Assembly (NCBI GenBank): GCA_045628125.1
Contig: JAZQPA010000224.1
Span: 1-21,726 of the forward strand
From: Minthousia sp045628125
GTDB taxonomy: Bacteria > Bacteroidota > Bacteroidia > Bacteroidales > Bacteroidaceae
Direction of reading: 5' to 3'
Length of the DNA stretch: 21,726 nt
Shown here: in pieces, positions 7,077-15,388 of the stretch
Position numbering within the stretch: position 1 is the stretch's first letter
How the letters are laid out: the number at the start of each line of letters is the position of its first letter
Translations under genes and position numbers: made by a program
Notes under the pieces: model-generated
Database searches by the model: none
What the model saw: the letters and a program-made list of their open reading frames with translations, nothing else
What the model was told of the DNA's origin: nothing

Positions 7077-9549
7077 ATTAAAGCACTGGACTGCCTGTGC
7101 GCTGCTCAGCACCGTCCTGTCGGCACAGGCACAGATGCCTGATTTTGGAGGATATCCTTTTGAGGTAGTGGCTCCCTATCTGCTGCAGAGTGGAATGTAT
7201 GATGCGGTCAATCAGTTTTTGGCCAACCGTACCGATTTTGACAAGGACGCCGATATCTGGAGCGCCCTGTGGGTAGAGCATCCAGATGCAGGCGCCACGG
7301 AGTATGGGGTTTATTATTTCCGCAAAGATGTGGAACTGGCTCGTGTACCCGGTGAATACAAGATACACATCACAGCTGACCAACGCTATAAACTGTTTGT
7401 AAACGGCCAGTTGGTATCGGTAGGTCCTGCACGCAGCTTGGATGTGGCGCACTGGAACTATGCCACTCTGGATTTGAAACCCTACCTGAAGCCTGGCAAG
7501 AACGTAGTAGTGGCACAGGTATGGAACATGGGAAAATACACCCCAGCCTCCGAGATGACCCTGCATGGCGGTTTGCTGGTGCTGGGCGAAGATGAAGCCA
7601 AGGCACTGACCACCAACAATTCCTGGAAATCGATACAAGACGAATCCTACCAGCCTATGGCTGTGAATGTGCCGGGCTACTATGCCGTGGATGCCAGCGA
7701 CAAGGTGGATATGAACAAGCAGGTAAGAGGAGTGATGGACCCCAATAACGACCTGAGCACCTGGAAAGAAGCCAAACCGTTTGCACTGCCCTACCCCAAG
7801 GGCACAAATGCCGGAACCGGAGGCTACACCGGAGAGCATCTGCTGCAACCTTCCATCCTACCCCAGATGGAACTGACAGAAACCCGCATGAAGGCGGTGC
7901 GCCAGAATGGAGGGTTGAAGGTTCCTGCAGGATTCCTGAGCCAGCCTGCCAACTGGGTAATACCTGCCCATAAATCGGTGGATATCCTGCTGGACAATGA
8001 GGTACTGACCAATGCTTATCCGCATCTGCTTTTCAGCAAGGGTAAAAATGCCCGGATAGAATTGACCTTCAACGAGTCGCTTTACGATGACGAGGCAGCT
8101 ACGAAAAAGAGCAACCGCAACGAAGTGGAGGGCAAATACTATAAGGGCCGTATAGATGAGGTGACGTCGAACGGCGAGGACAGCCAGCATTTCACCACCC
8201 TGTCTTGGCGCACCTATCGCTATGTGAAACTGCATGTTGAGACGCAGGACGAACCACTGACCCTGAACGACATCTACGGCACCTTTGTGGGTTATCCGTT
8301 CCAGCAGAATGCACACATCGATACCGACAACAAGGAGATTCAGCAGATGATGGAGATAGGTTGGCGTACAGCCCGGTTGTGTGCCATCGAGACCTATTTT
8401 GACTGCCCCTTCTATGAGCAGTTGATGTATCTGGGCGACACCCGTATCCAGGCGCTTATCACCTTATATAACAGTGGGGATGACCGCATGGTTAAGAACT
8501 ACCTGACCCAGAGCGACCTGAGCCGCACTGCCGAGGGTGTGACAGCTGCACGTACCCCTGTGGCAGGTTCACGCCAGTTGATTACCCCATACGCCCTGTG
8601 CTACATCTATGCCATTCACGATTATCTGCGTTACGGCAACGATGAAGCATTCGTGGAGAATCTGCTGCCTGGTGCCGAACAGATATTGAGCTATTTCGGT
8701 CGCTACCAGCAGGCAGACGGACGCATATACAAACTGCCCGGATGGAACTTCTCCGACTGGGTGTATACCGAGGGCTGGAACATGGGTGTGGCAGAACGCG
8801 GATCTGACGGATGCTCTATCCTGATGGATTTGCAGTTGCTGTATGCCTATCAGCAGATGGTGAATCTGGAAAAGCATTTCGGCAATGAGAGTAATGCGGC
8901 CAAATACCAGCAGCGTGCAGAGCAGTTGAAGAAGGCTATCCACCAGGCATATTGGGATAGTTCAAGAGGACTGTATGCCGACCGTACCGAGAAAGACCAC
9001 TTCTCACAACATGCCAACAGTCTGGCTATCTTATGCGGTATGACAGACGAAGCAACCGTCAGGGATATCGCCCAGAAGCTGCTGCAGGACAAGACACTGG
9101 CTCCATGCTCAGTATATTACAAATATTACCTGCACGAGGCTCTGATCAAGGCGGGGTTGGGAGACGACTACCTGAAATGGCTGGACATCTGGCGTGAGAA
9201 CATCAGCATGGGACTGACCACCTGGGCAGAGACTTCCGACTTGGTTGAAACCCGTAGCGACTGCCATGCCTGGGGTGCAAGTCCTAACATAGAGTTCTTC
9301 CGCACCCTGTTGGGTATTGACAGTGCATCAGCCGGATTCAAGACCGTAAGAATTGAGCCCCATCTGGGCGACATCCAGAAGATAGGCGGTACTATGCCTC
9401 ATCCACAGGGAAAGATTTCCGTTTCTTACCAGAAGACCAAAAAGGGATTGCAGGCCACTATCGAATTGCCCTCCCAGGTGACCGGCACACTGGTGTGGGG
9501 CGGAAAGGAAATAAGTCTGAAAGGTGGAACAAACAAAATTGAAATCTAG
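7063..9549 (+). CDS. Exported alpha-L-rhamnosidase (GH78)
   Basis: An 828-residue glycoside hydrolase that releases terminal alpha-L-rhamnose from glycans or glycosides. The start at 7063 gives a signal peptide (MKIFELKHWTACALLSTVLS, then AQA before the likely cut). The open frame also extends 16 codons upstream inside rhaB, but that would bury the signal peptide. N-terminal beta-sandwich modules precede an (alpha/alpha)6 barrel from about residue 430. The family motif appears as YFDCPFYEQLMYLGDTR, with E452 the likely general acid, and as GLTTWAETSD, with E723 the likely base. SDCHAWGASPNIEFF then leads into the C-terminal beta domain. The motif has YEQ where many GH78 enzymes have RDE. No lipoprotein cysteine is seen, so a periplasmic location is likely. 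The 14-bp overlap with rhaB ties it to the operon: it feeds rhamnose to the transporter. Confidence 0.93.
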
Positions 9550-9566
9550 ACTAAAATACATATATC

Positions 9567-10820
9567 ATGAAAGAAGAATTAGTAAAGAAGGCGTATGAAA
9601 TCGCCAAGGAGCGTTATGCAGAAATCGGTATCGATACCGAGAAAGTGTTGAACATGATGCAGGATTTCCACCTGTCTATGCATTGCTGGCAGGCAGATGA
9701 TGTAAAGGGCTTTGAGGTTCAGGCAGGCGACCTGAGCGGTGGTATTCAGAGTACCGGAAACTATCCGGGTGCTGCACGCAACATTGATGAGCTGCGTGCC
9801 GATGTACTGAAGGCTCTGAGCCTGATTCCGGGTTCTCACCGATTGAACCTGCACGAGATCTACGGCGATTTCAAGGGTAAGGTGGTGGACCGTGACGAGG
9901 TGACCATAGAGCACTTCCAGAGCTGGATTGACTGGGCAAAGGAGAATCAGTTGCCTTTGGATTTCAACTCCTCATCCTTCTCTCACCCAAAGAGCGGCAA
10001 CCTGACACTGGCAAACCCAGACGAGGGTATCCGCAATTTCTGGATTGAGCACACCAAGCGCTGCCGTGAGATTTCAAACGCCATCGGTCAGGCACAGAAT
10101 GACCCATGTATCATGAACCTGTGGATTCACGACGGTTGCAAGGATTTCAGCGTGAACCATGCCCTGTACCGCAATTTGCTGAAGGCTTCACTGGATGAGA
10201 TCCTGGCCGTAGAGCAGCCAATGATGAAGACCAGTATCGAGGGTAAGGTGTTCGGTATCGGTTTGGAGAGCTTTACCGTGGGCTCACACGACTTCTATAC
10301 CGCTTACGCAGCCAAGAACGGCACCCTGCTGACCATCGATACCGGTCACTATCACCCAACCGAGAGCCCAGCTGATAAGGTGAGTGCTGTACTGCCATTC
10401 GTAGACGAGCTGATGCTGCACGTGAGCCGTCCTGTACGCTGGGATTCTGACCATGTAACCATCATGGACGACCCAACCTACGAGCTGTTTGCTGAAATCG
10501 TCCGTGCCAACGCCCTGAACCGTGTACACTACGGTTTGGATTTCTTTGATGGTGCCATCAACCGCATTGCAGCTTACGTTATCGGTTCACGCTCGGCACA
10601 GAAGTGCATGCTGCGTGCCCTGCTGGAGCCATCGGCTACCATCGCCAAGTATGAGCTGGAAGGCAAGAACCACCACGTGCTGACCCTGCTGGAGGAGCAG
10701 AAGGCGATGCCATGGAATGCAGTTTATGATGAGTTCTGCCTGCGCAACAATGTTCCTGTTGGTCAGGACTTCATGGCTGAGATTGATGCTTACGAGAATA
10801 CGGTTACTTTGAAGCGTTAA
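9567..10820 (+). CDS. rhaA: L-rhamnose isomerase
   Basis: A 417-residue cytoplasmic, metal-dependent aldose-ketose isomerase converting L-rhamnose to L-rhamnulose, the first intracellular step. The sequence matches the family along its length: SMHCWQADDVKGFE near the N-terminus, LNLHEIYGDF, the metal-site region IGLESFTVGSHDFY, DTGHYHPTE from D258, HVSRPVRWDSDHV, and HYGLDFFDGAINR. The start lies 17 bp after the rhamnosidase stop, and the stop is 1 bp before rhaT. Codons such as GGT, CGT and GAC seem more strongly preferred here than in the rhamnosidase gene, suggesting high expression (by eye only). It is named rhaI in Bacteroides thetaiotaomicron work. Confidence 0.97.
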   Translation: MKEELVKKAYEIAKERYAEIGIDTEKVLNMMQDFHLSMHCWQADDVKGFEVQAGDLSGGIQSTGNYPGAARNIDELRADVLKALSLIPGSHRLNLHEIYGDFKGKVVDRDEVTIEHFQSWIDWAKENQLPLDFNSSSFSHPKSGNLTLANPDEGIRNFWIEHTKRCREISNAIGQAQNDPCIMNLWIHDGCKDFSVNHALYRNLLKASLDEILAVEQPMMKTSIEGKVFGIGLESFTVGSHDFYTAYAAKNGTLLTIDTGHYHPTESPADKVSAVLPFVDELMLHVSRPVRWDSDHVTIMDDPTYELFAEIVRANALNRVHYGLDFFDGAINRIAAYVIGSRSAQKCMLRALLEPSATIAKYELEGKNHHVLTLLEEQKAMPWNAVYDEFCLRNNVPVGQDFMAEIDAYENTVTLKR

Positions 10821-10821
10821 T

Positions 10822-11856
10822 ATGGAAATAATCATCGGATTAATCATTATAGCGATAGGTGCATTCTGCCAGAGCAGCAGCTATGTGCCTATCAATAAGA
10901 TCAAGGATTGGAGCTGGGAGAGCTACTGGATTGTCCAGGGTGTCTTTGCTTGGCTCCTCCTGCCATTTTTAGGAGCGTTGCTGGCCGTACCTGCCGGTCA
11001 TGGTTTCATGGAACTGTTCAGTCAGGTGGATTCGTTCAGTGTATGGATGACCATCTTCTTCGGCGTATTGTGGGGTGTGGGCGGTTTGACCTTCGGCCTG
11101 TCCATGCGTTATCTGGGTGTGGCACTGGGTCAGAGCATTGCGCTGGGTACCTGTGCCGGATTGGGAACCATCATGGGCCCTGTACTGCTGAACGTGTTCT
11201 TCCCTGAGCAGAATGCTCTGGAGAAGCTGACCGCCGCTGTTATCATCGGTGTAGTGGTGACCCTGATAGGTATAGCCATCATCGGTGTGGCCGGTAGCAT
11301 GAAATCATCGGCACTGTCTGAGGAGGAAAAGAAAGCAGCCGTTAAGGACTTCAACTTCCCTAAAGGCCTGACCATCGCCTTGCTGGCCGGTTTCATGAGC
11401 GGTTGCTTTAATGTGGGTTTGGCTTTCGGTGCCGATATCAACTTCCCTGAAACAGACGCTATGTTCAAGTCGCTGCCTGCTACCTTCCTGGTAACCATCG
11501 GCGGATTTGTGACCAATGCTATCTACTGTTTCTATCAGAACACCAAGAACGGAACCTGGAGTGATTACAAGAAGGGTTGTGTATGGGGCAATAACGCCCT
11601 GTTCTGCTGTCTGGCCGGTGCCTTGTGGTACAGCCAGTTCTTCGGATTGTCGCTGGGACAGGGTTTCCTGACCGAAAGCCCCGACCTGATGACCTTCTCG
11701 TTCTGTATTCTGATGGCACTGAATGTGACCTTCAGTAACGTTTGGGGCATCATCCTCAAGGAATGGAAGGGTTGCAGCCAGAAAACCATCGTGGTGCTGG
11801 TATTGGGATTGGTAGTACTGATTTTCTCTTCATTCCTGCCACAATTGATTGGATAG
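10822..11856 (+). CDS. rhaT: L-rhamnose/H+ symporter
   Basis: A 344-residue inner-membrane protein with about ten hydrophobic segments, of the RhaT family within the drug/metabolite transporter superfamily. It imports L-rhamnose with protons. Typical family stretches are SSYVPINKIKDWSWESYW at the start, GVLWGVGGLTFGLSMRYLG and LGTCAGLGTIMGPVL. A cytoplasmic loop follows (KSSALSEEEKKAAVKDFNF, about residues 155-173), then LAGFMSGCFNVGLAFG and ALWYSQFFGLSLGQGF. It starts one base after the rhaA stop (TAATATG), so translation is likely coupled. This is the rhaP of Bacteroides nomenclature. Export of rhamnose to this carrier by the neighbouring rhamnosidase makes the operon self-contained. Confidence 0.96.
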   Translation: MEIIIGLIIIAIGAFCQSSSYVPINKIKDWSWESYWIVQGVFAWLLLPFLGALLAVPAGHGFMELFSQVDSFSVWMTIFFGVLWGVGGLTFGLSMRYLGVALGQSIALGTCAGLGTIMGPVLLNVFFPEQNALEKLTAAVIIGVVVTLIGIAIIGVAGSMKSSALSEEEKKAAVKDFNFPKGLTIALLAGFMSGCFNVGLAFGADINFPETDAMFKSLPATFLVTIGGFVTNAIYCFYQNTKNGTWSDYKKGCVWGNNALFCCLAGALWYSQFFGLSLGQGFLTESPDLMTFSFCILMALNVTFSNVWGIILKEWKGCSQKTIVVLVLGLVVLIFSSFLPQLIG

Positions 11857-11867
11857 ATTAAAATAAT

Positions 11868-11950
11868 GTCATTCTGAGTGAAACGAAGAATCTTACTAAT
11901 GCGGAGCCCATACTCACGGGGAAAGATCCTTCGCTAACGCTCAGGATGAC
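11868..11950. repeat. Dispersed-type inverted repeat inside the rha operon
   Basis: The left arm 11868-11893 begins GTCATTCTGAGTGAAACGAA and the right arm 11924-11950 ends CGCTCAGGATGAC. The two are near-complementary, with about 30 bp between them. The motif GTCATTCTGAG...GAAGAATCT and its complement is a well-known dispersed repeat in many Bacteroidetes genomes. Its translation (LSVSEGS, FVSLRMT) commonly yields false ORFs, as it does here on the minus strand. It lies in the 137-bp rhaT-rhaD gap. Confidence 0.8.
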
Positions 11951-11993
11951 AGAGTGAAAACAAGGTGATAAGAACGAATAAAAAATAAATATC

Positions 11994-12824
11994 ATGAAAT
12001 CAATTTTAGAAGGACGCCCTGCTCTGGAGCGTGAAATCAACCAGATTGCTGAAGTAGCCGGTTATTTGTGGCAGAAGGGATGGGCAGAGCGCAACGGTGG
12101 TAACATTACCGTGAATATTACAGATTATGTGGATGACGAGATCAAGGCAATGCCAGCCATCTCGGAGGTGAAACAGATTGGAGTCACCTTACCTAATATA
12201 AAAGGATGCTATTTCTACTGCAAGGGTACCGGCAAGCGCATGCGCGACTTGGCCAGATGGCCTATGGAGAACGGTTCCATCATCCGTATCCTGGACGATT
12301 GTGCCAGTTATGTGATTATTGCTGATAATCCGGTAAACCCAACCAGCGAGTTGCCATCCCACCTCATGCTGCAGGATTACCTGATAGCATCGGGCACCAA
12401 CTACAAGGCATCCGTTCATACCCATCCTATCGAGCTGGTGGCTATGAGCCATAACGCCCGTTTCCAGGTTTCCAAGGAGTGGACACGCGTGCTGTGGAGT
12501 ATGATTCCTGAGACTTTGGCCTTTGCACCGCTGGCATTGGGCATGGTGCCATACGAGATGCCATCGTCTGTCAAGTTGGCCGAGGCTACCCTGGAGCTGG
12601 TTAAGCAGAATTACGATGTGGTGTTCTGGGAGAAGCACGGCATTGTGGCTGTGGCTCCGGATGTGATGGATGCATTCGACCAGATTGATGTGCTGAACAA
12701 GAGTGCCTGCATCTACATGAGTGCCAAGAACATGGGCTTTGAACCGGATGGTATGACCGATGAGGCCATGACTGAGATTCAGGAGGTTTTCAAACTGCCT
12801 AAGGTTCGTCCGACAGTAAAGTGA
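11994..12824 (+). CDS. rhaD: Rhamnulose-1-phosphate aldolase
   Basis: A 276-residue class II (zinc) aldolase of the AraD/FucA superfamily. It splits L-rhamnulose 1-phosphate into dihydroxyacetone phosphate and L-lactaldehyde. The zinc ligands are visible as H142 and H144 in SVHTHPIEL and H215 in WEKHGIVAV, at spacing like the Escherichia coli enzyme. The N-terminus RNGGNITVNIT is the phosphate-binding loop of the superfamily, and CKGTGKRMRD follows. It is the last gene of the operon and is separated from rhaT by a 137-bp gap holding an inverted repeat, with no TAnnTTTG box seen. It is probably still co-transcribed. A strong terminator starts 8 bp after the stop. It is called rhaA in some Bacteroides papers, which can mislead. 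Confidence 0.96.
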   Translation: MKSILEGRPALEREINQIAEVAGYLWQKGWAERNGGNITVNITDYVDDEIKAMPAISEVKQIGVTLPNIKGCYFYCKGTGKRMRDLARWPMENGSIIRILDDCASYVIIADNPVNPTSELPSHLMLQDYLIASGTNYKASVHTHPIELVAMSHNARFQVSKEWTRVLWSMIPETLAFAPLALGMVPYEMPSSVKLAEATLELVKQNYDVVFWEKHGIVAVAPDVMDAFDQIDVLNKSACIYMSAKNMGFEPDGMTDEAMTEIQEVFKLPKVRPTVK

Positions 12825-12832
12825 TACAAACA

Positions 12833-12862
12833 AAAAAGGACATCCGATTGGATGTCCTTTTT
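12833..12862. terminator. Strong bidirectional terminator
   Basis: AAAAAGGACATCC (12833-12845) and GGATGTCCTTTTT (12850-12862) form a perfect 13-bp stem with a GATT loop. T-tracts exist on both strands. It ends the rha operon on the plus strand and the tandem tRNA transcript on the minus strand. Confidence 0.93.
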
Positions 12863-12863
12863 G

Positions 12864-12937
12864 CGCTTCAAGATGGGCTTGAACCAACGACCCCCTGATT
12901 AACAGTCAGGTGCTCTAACCAACTGAGCTATTGAAGC
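12864..12937 (-). tRNA. tRNA-Asn(GUU), promoter-distal copy
   Basis: Read on the minus strand: acceptor GCTTCAA / TTGAAGC, D arm GCTC...GAGC, and anticodon stem CCTGA / TCAGG around CTGTTAA, so the anticodon is GTT (Asn). The variable loop is 5 nt, the T-loop is TTCAAGC, and the discriminator is G. CCA is not encoded. The T-stem GTTGG / CCATC has one T-T mismatch. It is identical to the next copy. Confidence 0.95.
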
Positions 12938-12960
12938 AATTTGCTTTTCCTAATGATTTG

Positions 12961-13034
12961 CGCTTCAAGATGGGCTTGAACCAACGACCCCCTGATTAAC
13001 AGTCAGGTGCTCTAACCAACTGAGCTATTGAAGC
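12961..13034 (-). tRNA. tRNA-Asn(GUU), promoter-proximal copy
   Basis: Same sequence and folding as the copy 97 bp downstream on the minus strand; 23 bp separate the two. A -7 box on the minus strand (13058-13065) lies 24 bp before its 5' end, and the pair shares the bidirectional terminator at 12833-12862. They therefore form one two-tRNA transcript. Confidence 0.95.
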
Positions 13035-13057
13035 AGATGCTTTTCGGAAAAGCGTTG

Positions 13058-13065
13058 CAAAAGTA
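13058..13065 (-). promoter_or_regulatory. -7 box of the tRNA-Asn pair
   Basis: On the minus strand this reads TACTTTTG (TAnnTTTG). GTTG at 13086-13089, 20 bp upstream, can serve as a weak -33 element. Confidence 0.65.
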
Positions 13066-13170
13066 CGGCTACTTTTTGAATTGTGCAACATTTCACCTAA
13101 AAAAATATCGTTCTAGCACGAAAAATCGTTAAAAGATACTCAAAAAGTGCTGAATTTGCCTCTCATGTAC

Positions 13171-13178
13171 TACTTTTG
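13171..13178 (+). promoter_or_regulatory. -7 box of the S41 peptidase gene
   Basis: TACTTTTG matches TAnnTTTG and ends 19 bp before the ATG at 13198, implying a very short leader. No clean TTTG stands at the normal -33 distance (one at 13155-13158 is too close). It is divergent from the tRNA promoter about 105 bp away. Confidence 0.6.
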
Positions 13179-13197
13179 TGTCTAAAATGTAAAAATA

Positions 13198-14841
13198 ATG
13201 AGGAAAATTGTATTTACCTGCCTGTTGTGCATGTGCTGCGGATTGGGTTTTGCCCAAAACAGCTCTTCCAACAATTTTACGGTGGCCAGCCAGATTGATG
13301 TGCTGGGAGCCATCTGTAAGGAGTTGAATATGTATTACGTGGATAGTTTGGATGCCAAGAAAACCATCCGCGTGGGCATCGATGCCATGCTGCAGCAGTT
13401 GGATCCCTATACCGTTTATTATTCGCAGGAGGATATGGGCGACCTGAAGATGATGACTACCGGAAAATATGCCGGTATCGGTTCCATGATCCGTCTGTAT
13501 CAGAAGGATAAGGTGATTATTGCCGAGCCTTACGAGGGTTCACCGGCTGCCAAGGTTGGCCTGAAGGTGGGCGATGTGCTGATTGACATCGACGGTAAGG
13601 ACCTGCGTGGTAAGAATACCTCTGAGGTGAGCGACATGTTGCGTGGCGATCCACAAACCTCGTTTGTGCTGACCGTGCAGCGCCCTGGCGTGGAGGAACC
13701 TATCTCCTTTAAAATTACACGTGAGACCATTTCCACCCCTGCCGTACCTTATTATGGAATGCTGACCCCAACCGTGGGATACATCGATTTCACCCAGTTT
13801 ACGGACAACTGCTCGGCCAATGTGCGCAGAGCCATCATTGAGATGCGTCAGCAGGGAGCCACTTCGTTAGTGCTGGATTTGCGCGACAACGGTGGCGGTT
13901 TGCTGAGTGAGGCACAGGAGATTGTAAACCTGTTTGTACCTAAGGGCAAGACCGTGGCCAAGTTGCTGGGCAAGAACAAATCCGCATCGGCCGAATACAC
14001 CACCAAGCGTGAACCGCTGGATTTGCAGATGCCTATCGTGGTGCTGGTGAACGGCAATACCGCCTCTTCATCCGAAATCCTTTCCGGTGCCCTGCAGGAC
14101 ATGGACCGTGCCGTGATTATGGGTGCACGTACCTATGGCAAAGGCTTGGTGCAGACAGCACGCGACTTGCCTTATAACGGTAGCATCAAACTCACCACTG
14201 CCAAATACTACCTGCCTAGCGGCCGTTGCGTTCAGGCCATCGACTACAGTCACCGTAATGCAGCCGGACGAGCAGAGCGTATAGCTGACAGTTTGACCAA
14301 TGTGTTCTATACCGAGGCCGGTCGTGAGATGCGTGACGGTGGAGGTATCTATCCGGATGTGGAGGTGAAGGAGGATACCGTAGCCAATATCACTGCCTAT
14401 CTGTCGGCCGACGACGTGCTGATTGATTACGGCACCCGCTATTGCCAGAAGCATGAGGCTCCGGCTTCAGTGGCTGATTTCAAACTGACTGATGCCGATT
14501 TTGAAGAGTTCTGCGAACTGGTCAAGAACAGCGACTTCAAATACGACAAGCAAACTGAGAGCCTGCTGAAGCGCTTGAAGGATATGGCCCAGTTTGAGGG
14601 CTATCTGACCGAAGCCAGCCAGGAGTTTGAGGCACTGGAGAAGAAGCTGAATCACAATATCGATTTTGACCTGCAGCAGAACAAACAGGATATTATGATG
14701 CTGATGGCCAGTGAGATAGTGAAACGCTATTTCTATCAGGCAGGATCGGTACAGGAGTCGCTGAAATACGATAAACTTACCAAGCAGGCCATCGAATTGC
14801 TGAACGACACCGAGAAATACAACAGTCTTTTGAAAAAATAA
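13198..14841 (+). CDS. S41-family C-terminal processing peptidase with PDZ domain
   Basis: A 547-residue exported serine protease. The signal peptide (MRKIVFTCLLCMCCGLGFAQ) indicates a periplasmic location. A helical N-terminal part (about 30-80) leads to a PDZ domain (about 92-180, with AKVGLKVGDVLIDIDGKDL), which positions C-terminal tails of substrates. The S41 core follows: VGYIDFTQF, LVLDLRDNGGGLL, NGNTASSSEILSGAL (residues 285-299, holding the catalytic serine) and TYGKGLVQ with the likely catalytic Lys315. The Ser/Lys dyad is thus intact. The C-terminal about 150 residues are helical and charged. Such CtpA/Prc-type enzymes trim or degrade periplasmic and outer-membrane proteins. It has its own promoter and is followed 11 bp later by a small membrane protein gene. 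The substrate is unknown. Confidence 0.93.
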   Translation: MRKIVFTCLLCMCCGLGFAQNSSSNNFTVASQIDVLGAICKELNMYYVDSLDAKKTIRVGIDAMLQQLDPYTVYYSQEDMGDLKMMTTGKYAGIGSMIRLYQKDKVIIAEPYEGSPAAKVGLKVGDVLIDIDGKDLRGKNTSEVSDMLRGDPQTSFVLTVQRPGVEEPISFKITRETISTPAVPYYGMLTPTVGYIDFTQFTDNCSANVRRAIIEMRQQGATSLVLDLRDNGGGLLSEAQEIVNLFVPKGKTVAKLLGKNKSASAEYTTKREPLDLQMPIVVLVNGNTASSSEILSGALQDMDRAVIMGARTYGKGLVQTARDLPYNGSIKLTTAKYYLPSGRCVQAIDYSHRNAAGRAERIADSLTNVFYTEAGREMRDGGGIYPDVEVKEDTVANITAYLSADDVLIDYGTRYCQKHEAPASVADFKLTDADFEEFCELVKNSDFKYDKQTESLLKRLKDMAQFEGYLTEASQEFEALEKKLNHNIDFDLQQNKQDIMMLMASEIVKRYFYQAGSVQESLKYDKLTKQAIELLNDTEKYNSLLKK

Positions 14842-14852
14842 ACCAGACAGAC

Positions 14853-15266
14853 ATGAGCAGTAGAACCCAACATTTGAATAAGAACCGCCAGTTCATGGTA
14901 GGAATTTTTGTCATGGTATTTGCCGTATTCTGCGTAGTGGGCATCTTCCTGATGATGTGCTTTGACAAGGCCGAGGAACTGAGCATTGAGCGCAACGAGT
15001 ACCGCATAGAGCTGGCCAAGGGATTTGCCGGTGATTCCATCCAGGTGATGATGAACGATAGTGTGCTGTATTTCGACCTGGTACCTAACGATTCTGTGAC
15101 CATTACCGTCAAACCGTTTGACGAGCAGCACCTGCTGAGTGTGGGTAACGTGAAGACCGGACAGGCCAAGAACATGAACATCAACAGCAAGAGCGGACGC
15201 ATTATTCTGCGCCGTACCTACGATAAGAACGACATTACCAAGATGGAGATGCCGTTCGAAAAATAA
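14853..15266 (+). CDS. Single-TM small protein, unknown function
   Basis: I do not recognise this 137-residue protein. A short basic N-terminus precedes one TM helix (about residues 15-36, with FMVGIFVMVFAVFCVVGIFL). A periplasmic, probably beta-rich domain of about 95 residues follows, with repeated acidic/hydroxyl stretches such as GDSIQVMMNDSVLYFDLVP and NDSVTITVKPF. The basic side lies before the TM, so N-in/C-out topology is expected. It starts 11 bp after the S41 peptidase and shares its GC-richer codon use. Co-transcription is therefore likely, and a role with that protease (adaptor, substrate or quality-control partner) is possible but only inferred. Confidence 0.75.
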   Translation: MSSRTQHLNKNRQFMVGIFVMVFAVFCVVGIFLMMCFDKAEELSIERNEYRIELAKGFAGDSIQVMMNDSVLYFDLVPNDSVTITVKPFDEQHLLSVGNVKTGQAKNMNINSKSGRIILRRTYDKNDITKMEMPFEK

Positions 15267-15270
15267 TGAT

Positions 15271-15299
15271 TATCAAAACTTTTTTGATATTTTTCTTTT
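15271..15299 (+). terminator. AT-rich terminator-like hairpin after the S41 operon
   Basis: TATCAAAA (15271-15278) and TTTTGATA (15282-15289) form an 8-bp stem with a 3-base loop, followed by a T-rich run to 15299. The stem has only two G-C pairs, so its strength is uncertain. It abuts the -33 box of the next promoter. Confidence 0.5.
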
Positions 15300-15326
15300 G
15301 AGATTCGCATAAAACCGCTATCTTTG
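15297..15326 (+). promoter_or_regulatory. Promoter of the rimP-nusA-infB operon
   Basis: A -33 TTTG (15297-15300) and a -7 TATCTTTG (15319-15326) with an 18-bp spacer match the Bacteroidetes consensus well. Initiation near 15333 would give a leader of about 55 nt. Confidence 0.8.
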
Positions 15327-15342
15327 CAGCGTTGTTGATAAA

Positions 15343-15368
15343 GGGGGCTTGATAAAGCCTCCTTTTTT
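15343..15368 (+). promoter_or_regulatory. Terminator-like hairpin in the rimP leader (possible attenuator)
   Basis: GGGGGCTT (15343-15350) and AAGCCTCC (15355-15362) pair over 8 bp with one G-U wobble and a GATA loop, then six T residues (15363-15368). This is the form of an intrinsic terminator, yet it sits about 10 nt after the expected transcription start and 20 nt before the rimP ATG. It is therefore a candidate attenuator for the operon encoding NusA. Confidence 0.65.
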
Positions 15369-15388
15369 GGTACTAAATATAAAAGTAA

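Noticed and set aside
7078..7848. 256-codon minus-strand ORF
   Set aside because: Antisense to the 5' part of the GH78 gene, with no recognisable domain; an effect of codon use on the opposite strand.
11858..12040. 60-codon minus-strand ORF between rhaT and rhaD
   Set aside because: Its translation (LSVSEGS, FVSLRMT) is the known false product of the dispersed inverted repeat and it also overlaps the rhaD start.
12189..12887. 232-codon minus-strand ORF
   Set aside because: Antisense to rhaD and starting inside the tRNA and terminator; shadow of real features.
12864..13034. attL/attR pair of an integrated element at the tRNA genes
   Set aside because: The copies are only 23 bp apart with nothing between them and no integrase in the window; a tandem tRNA duplication explains it.
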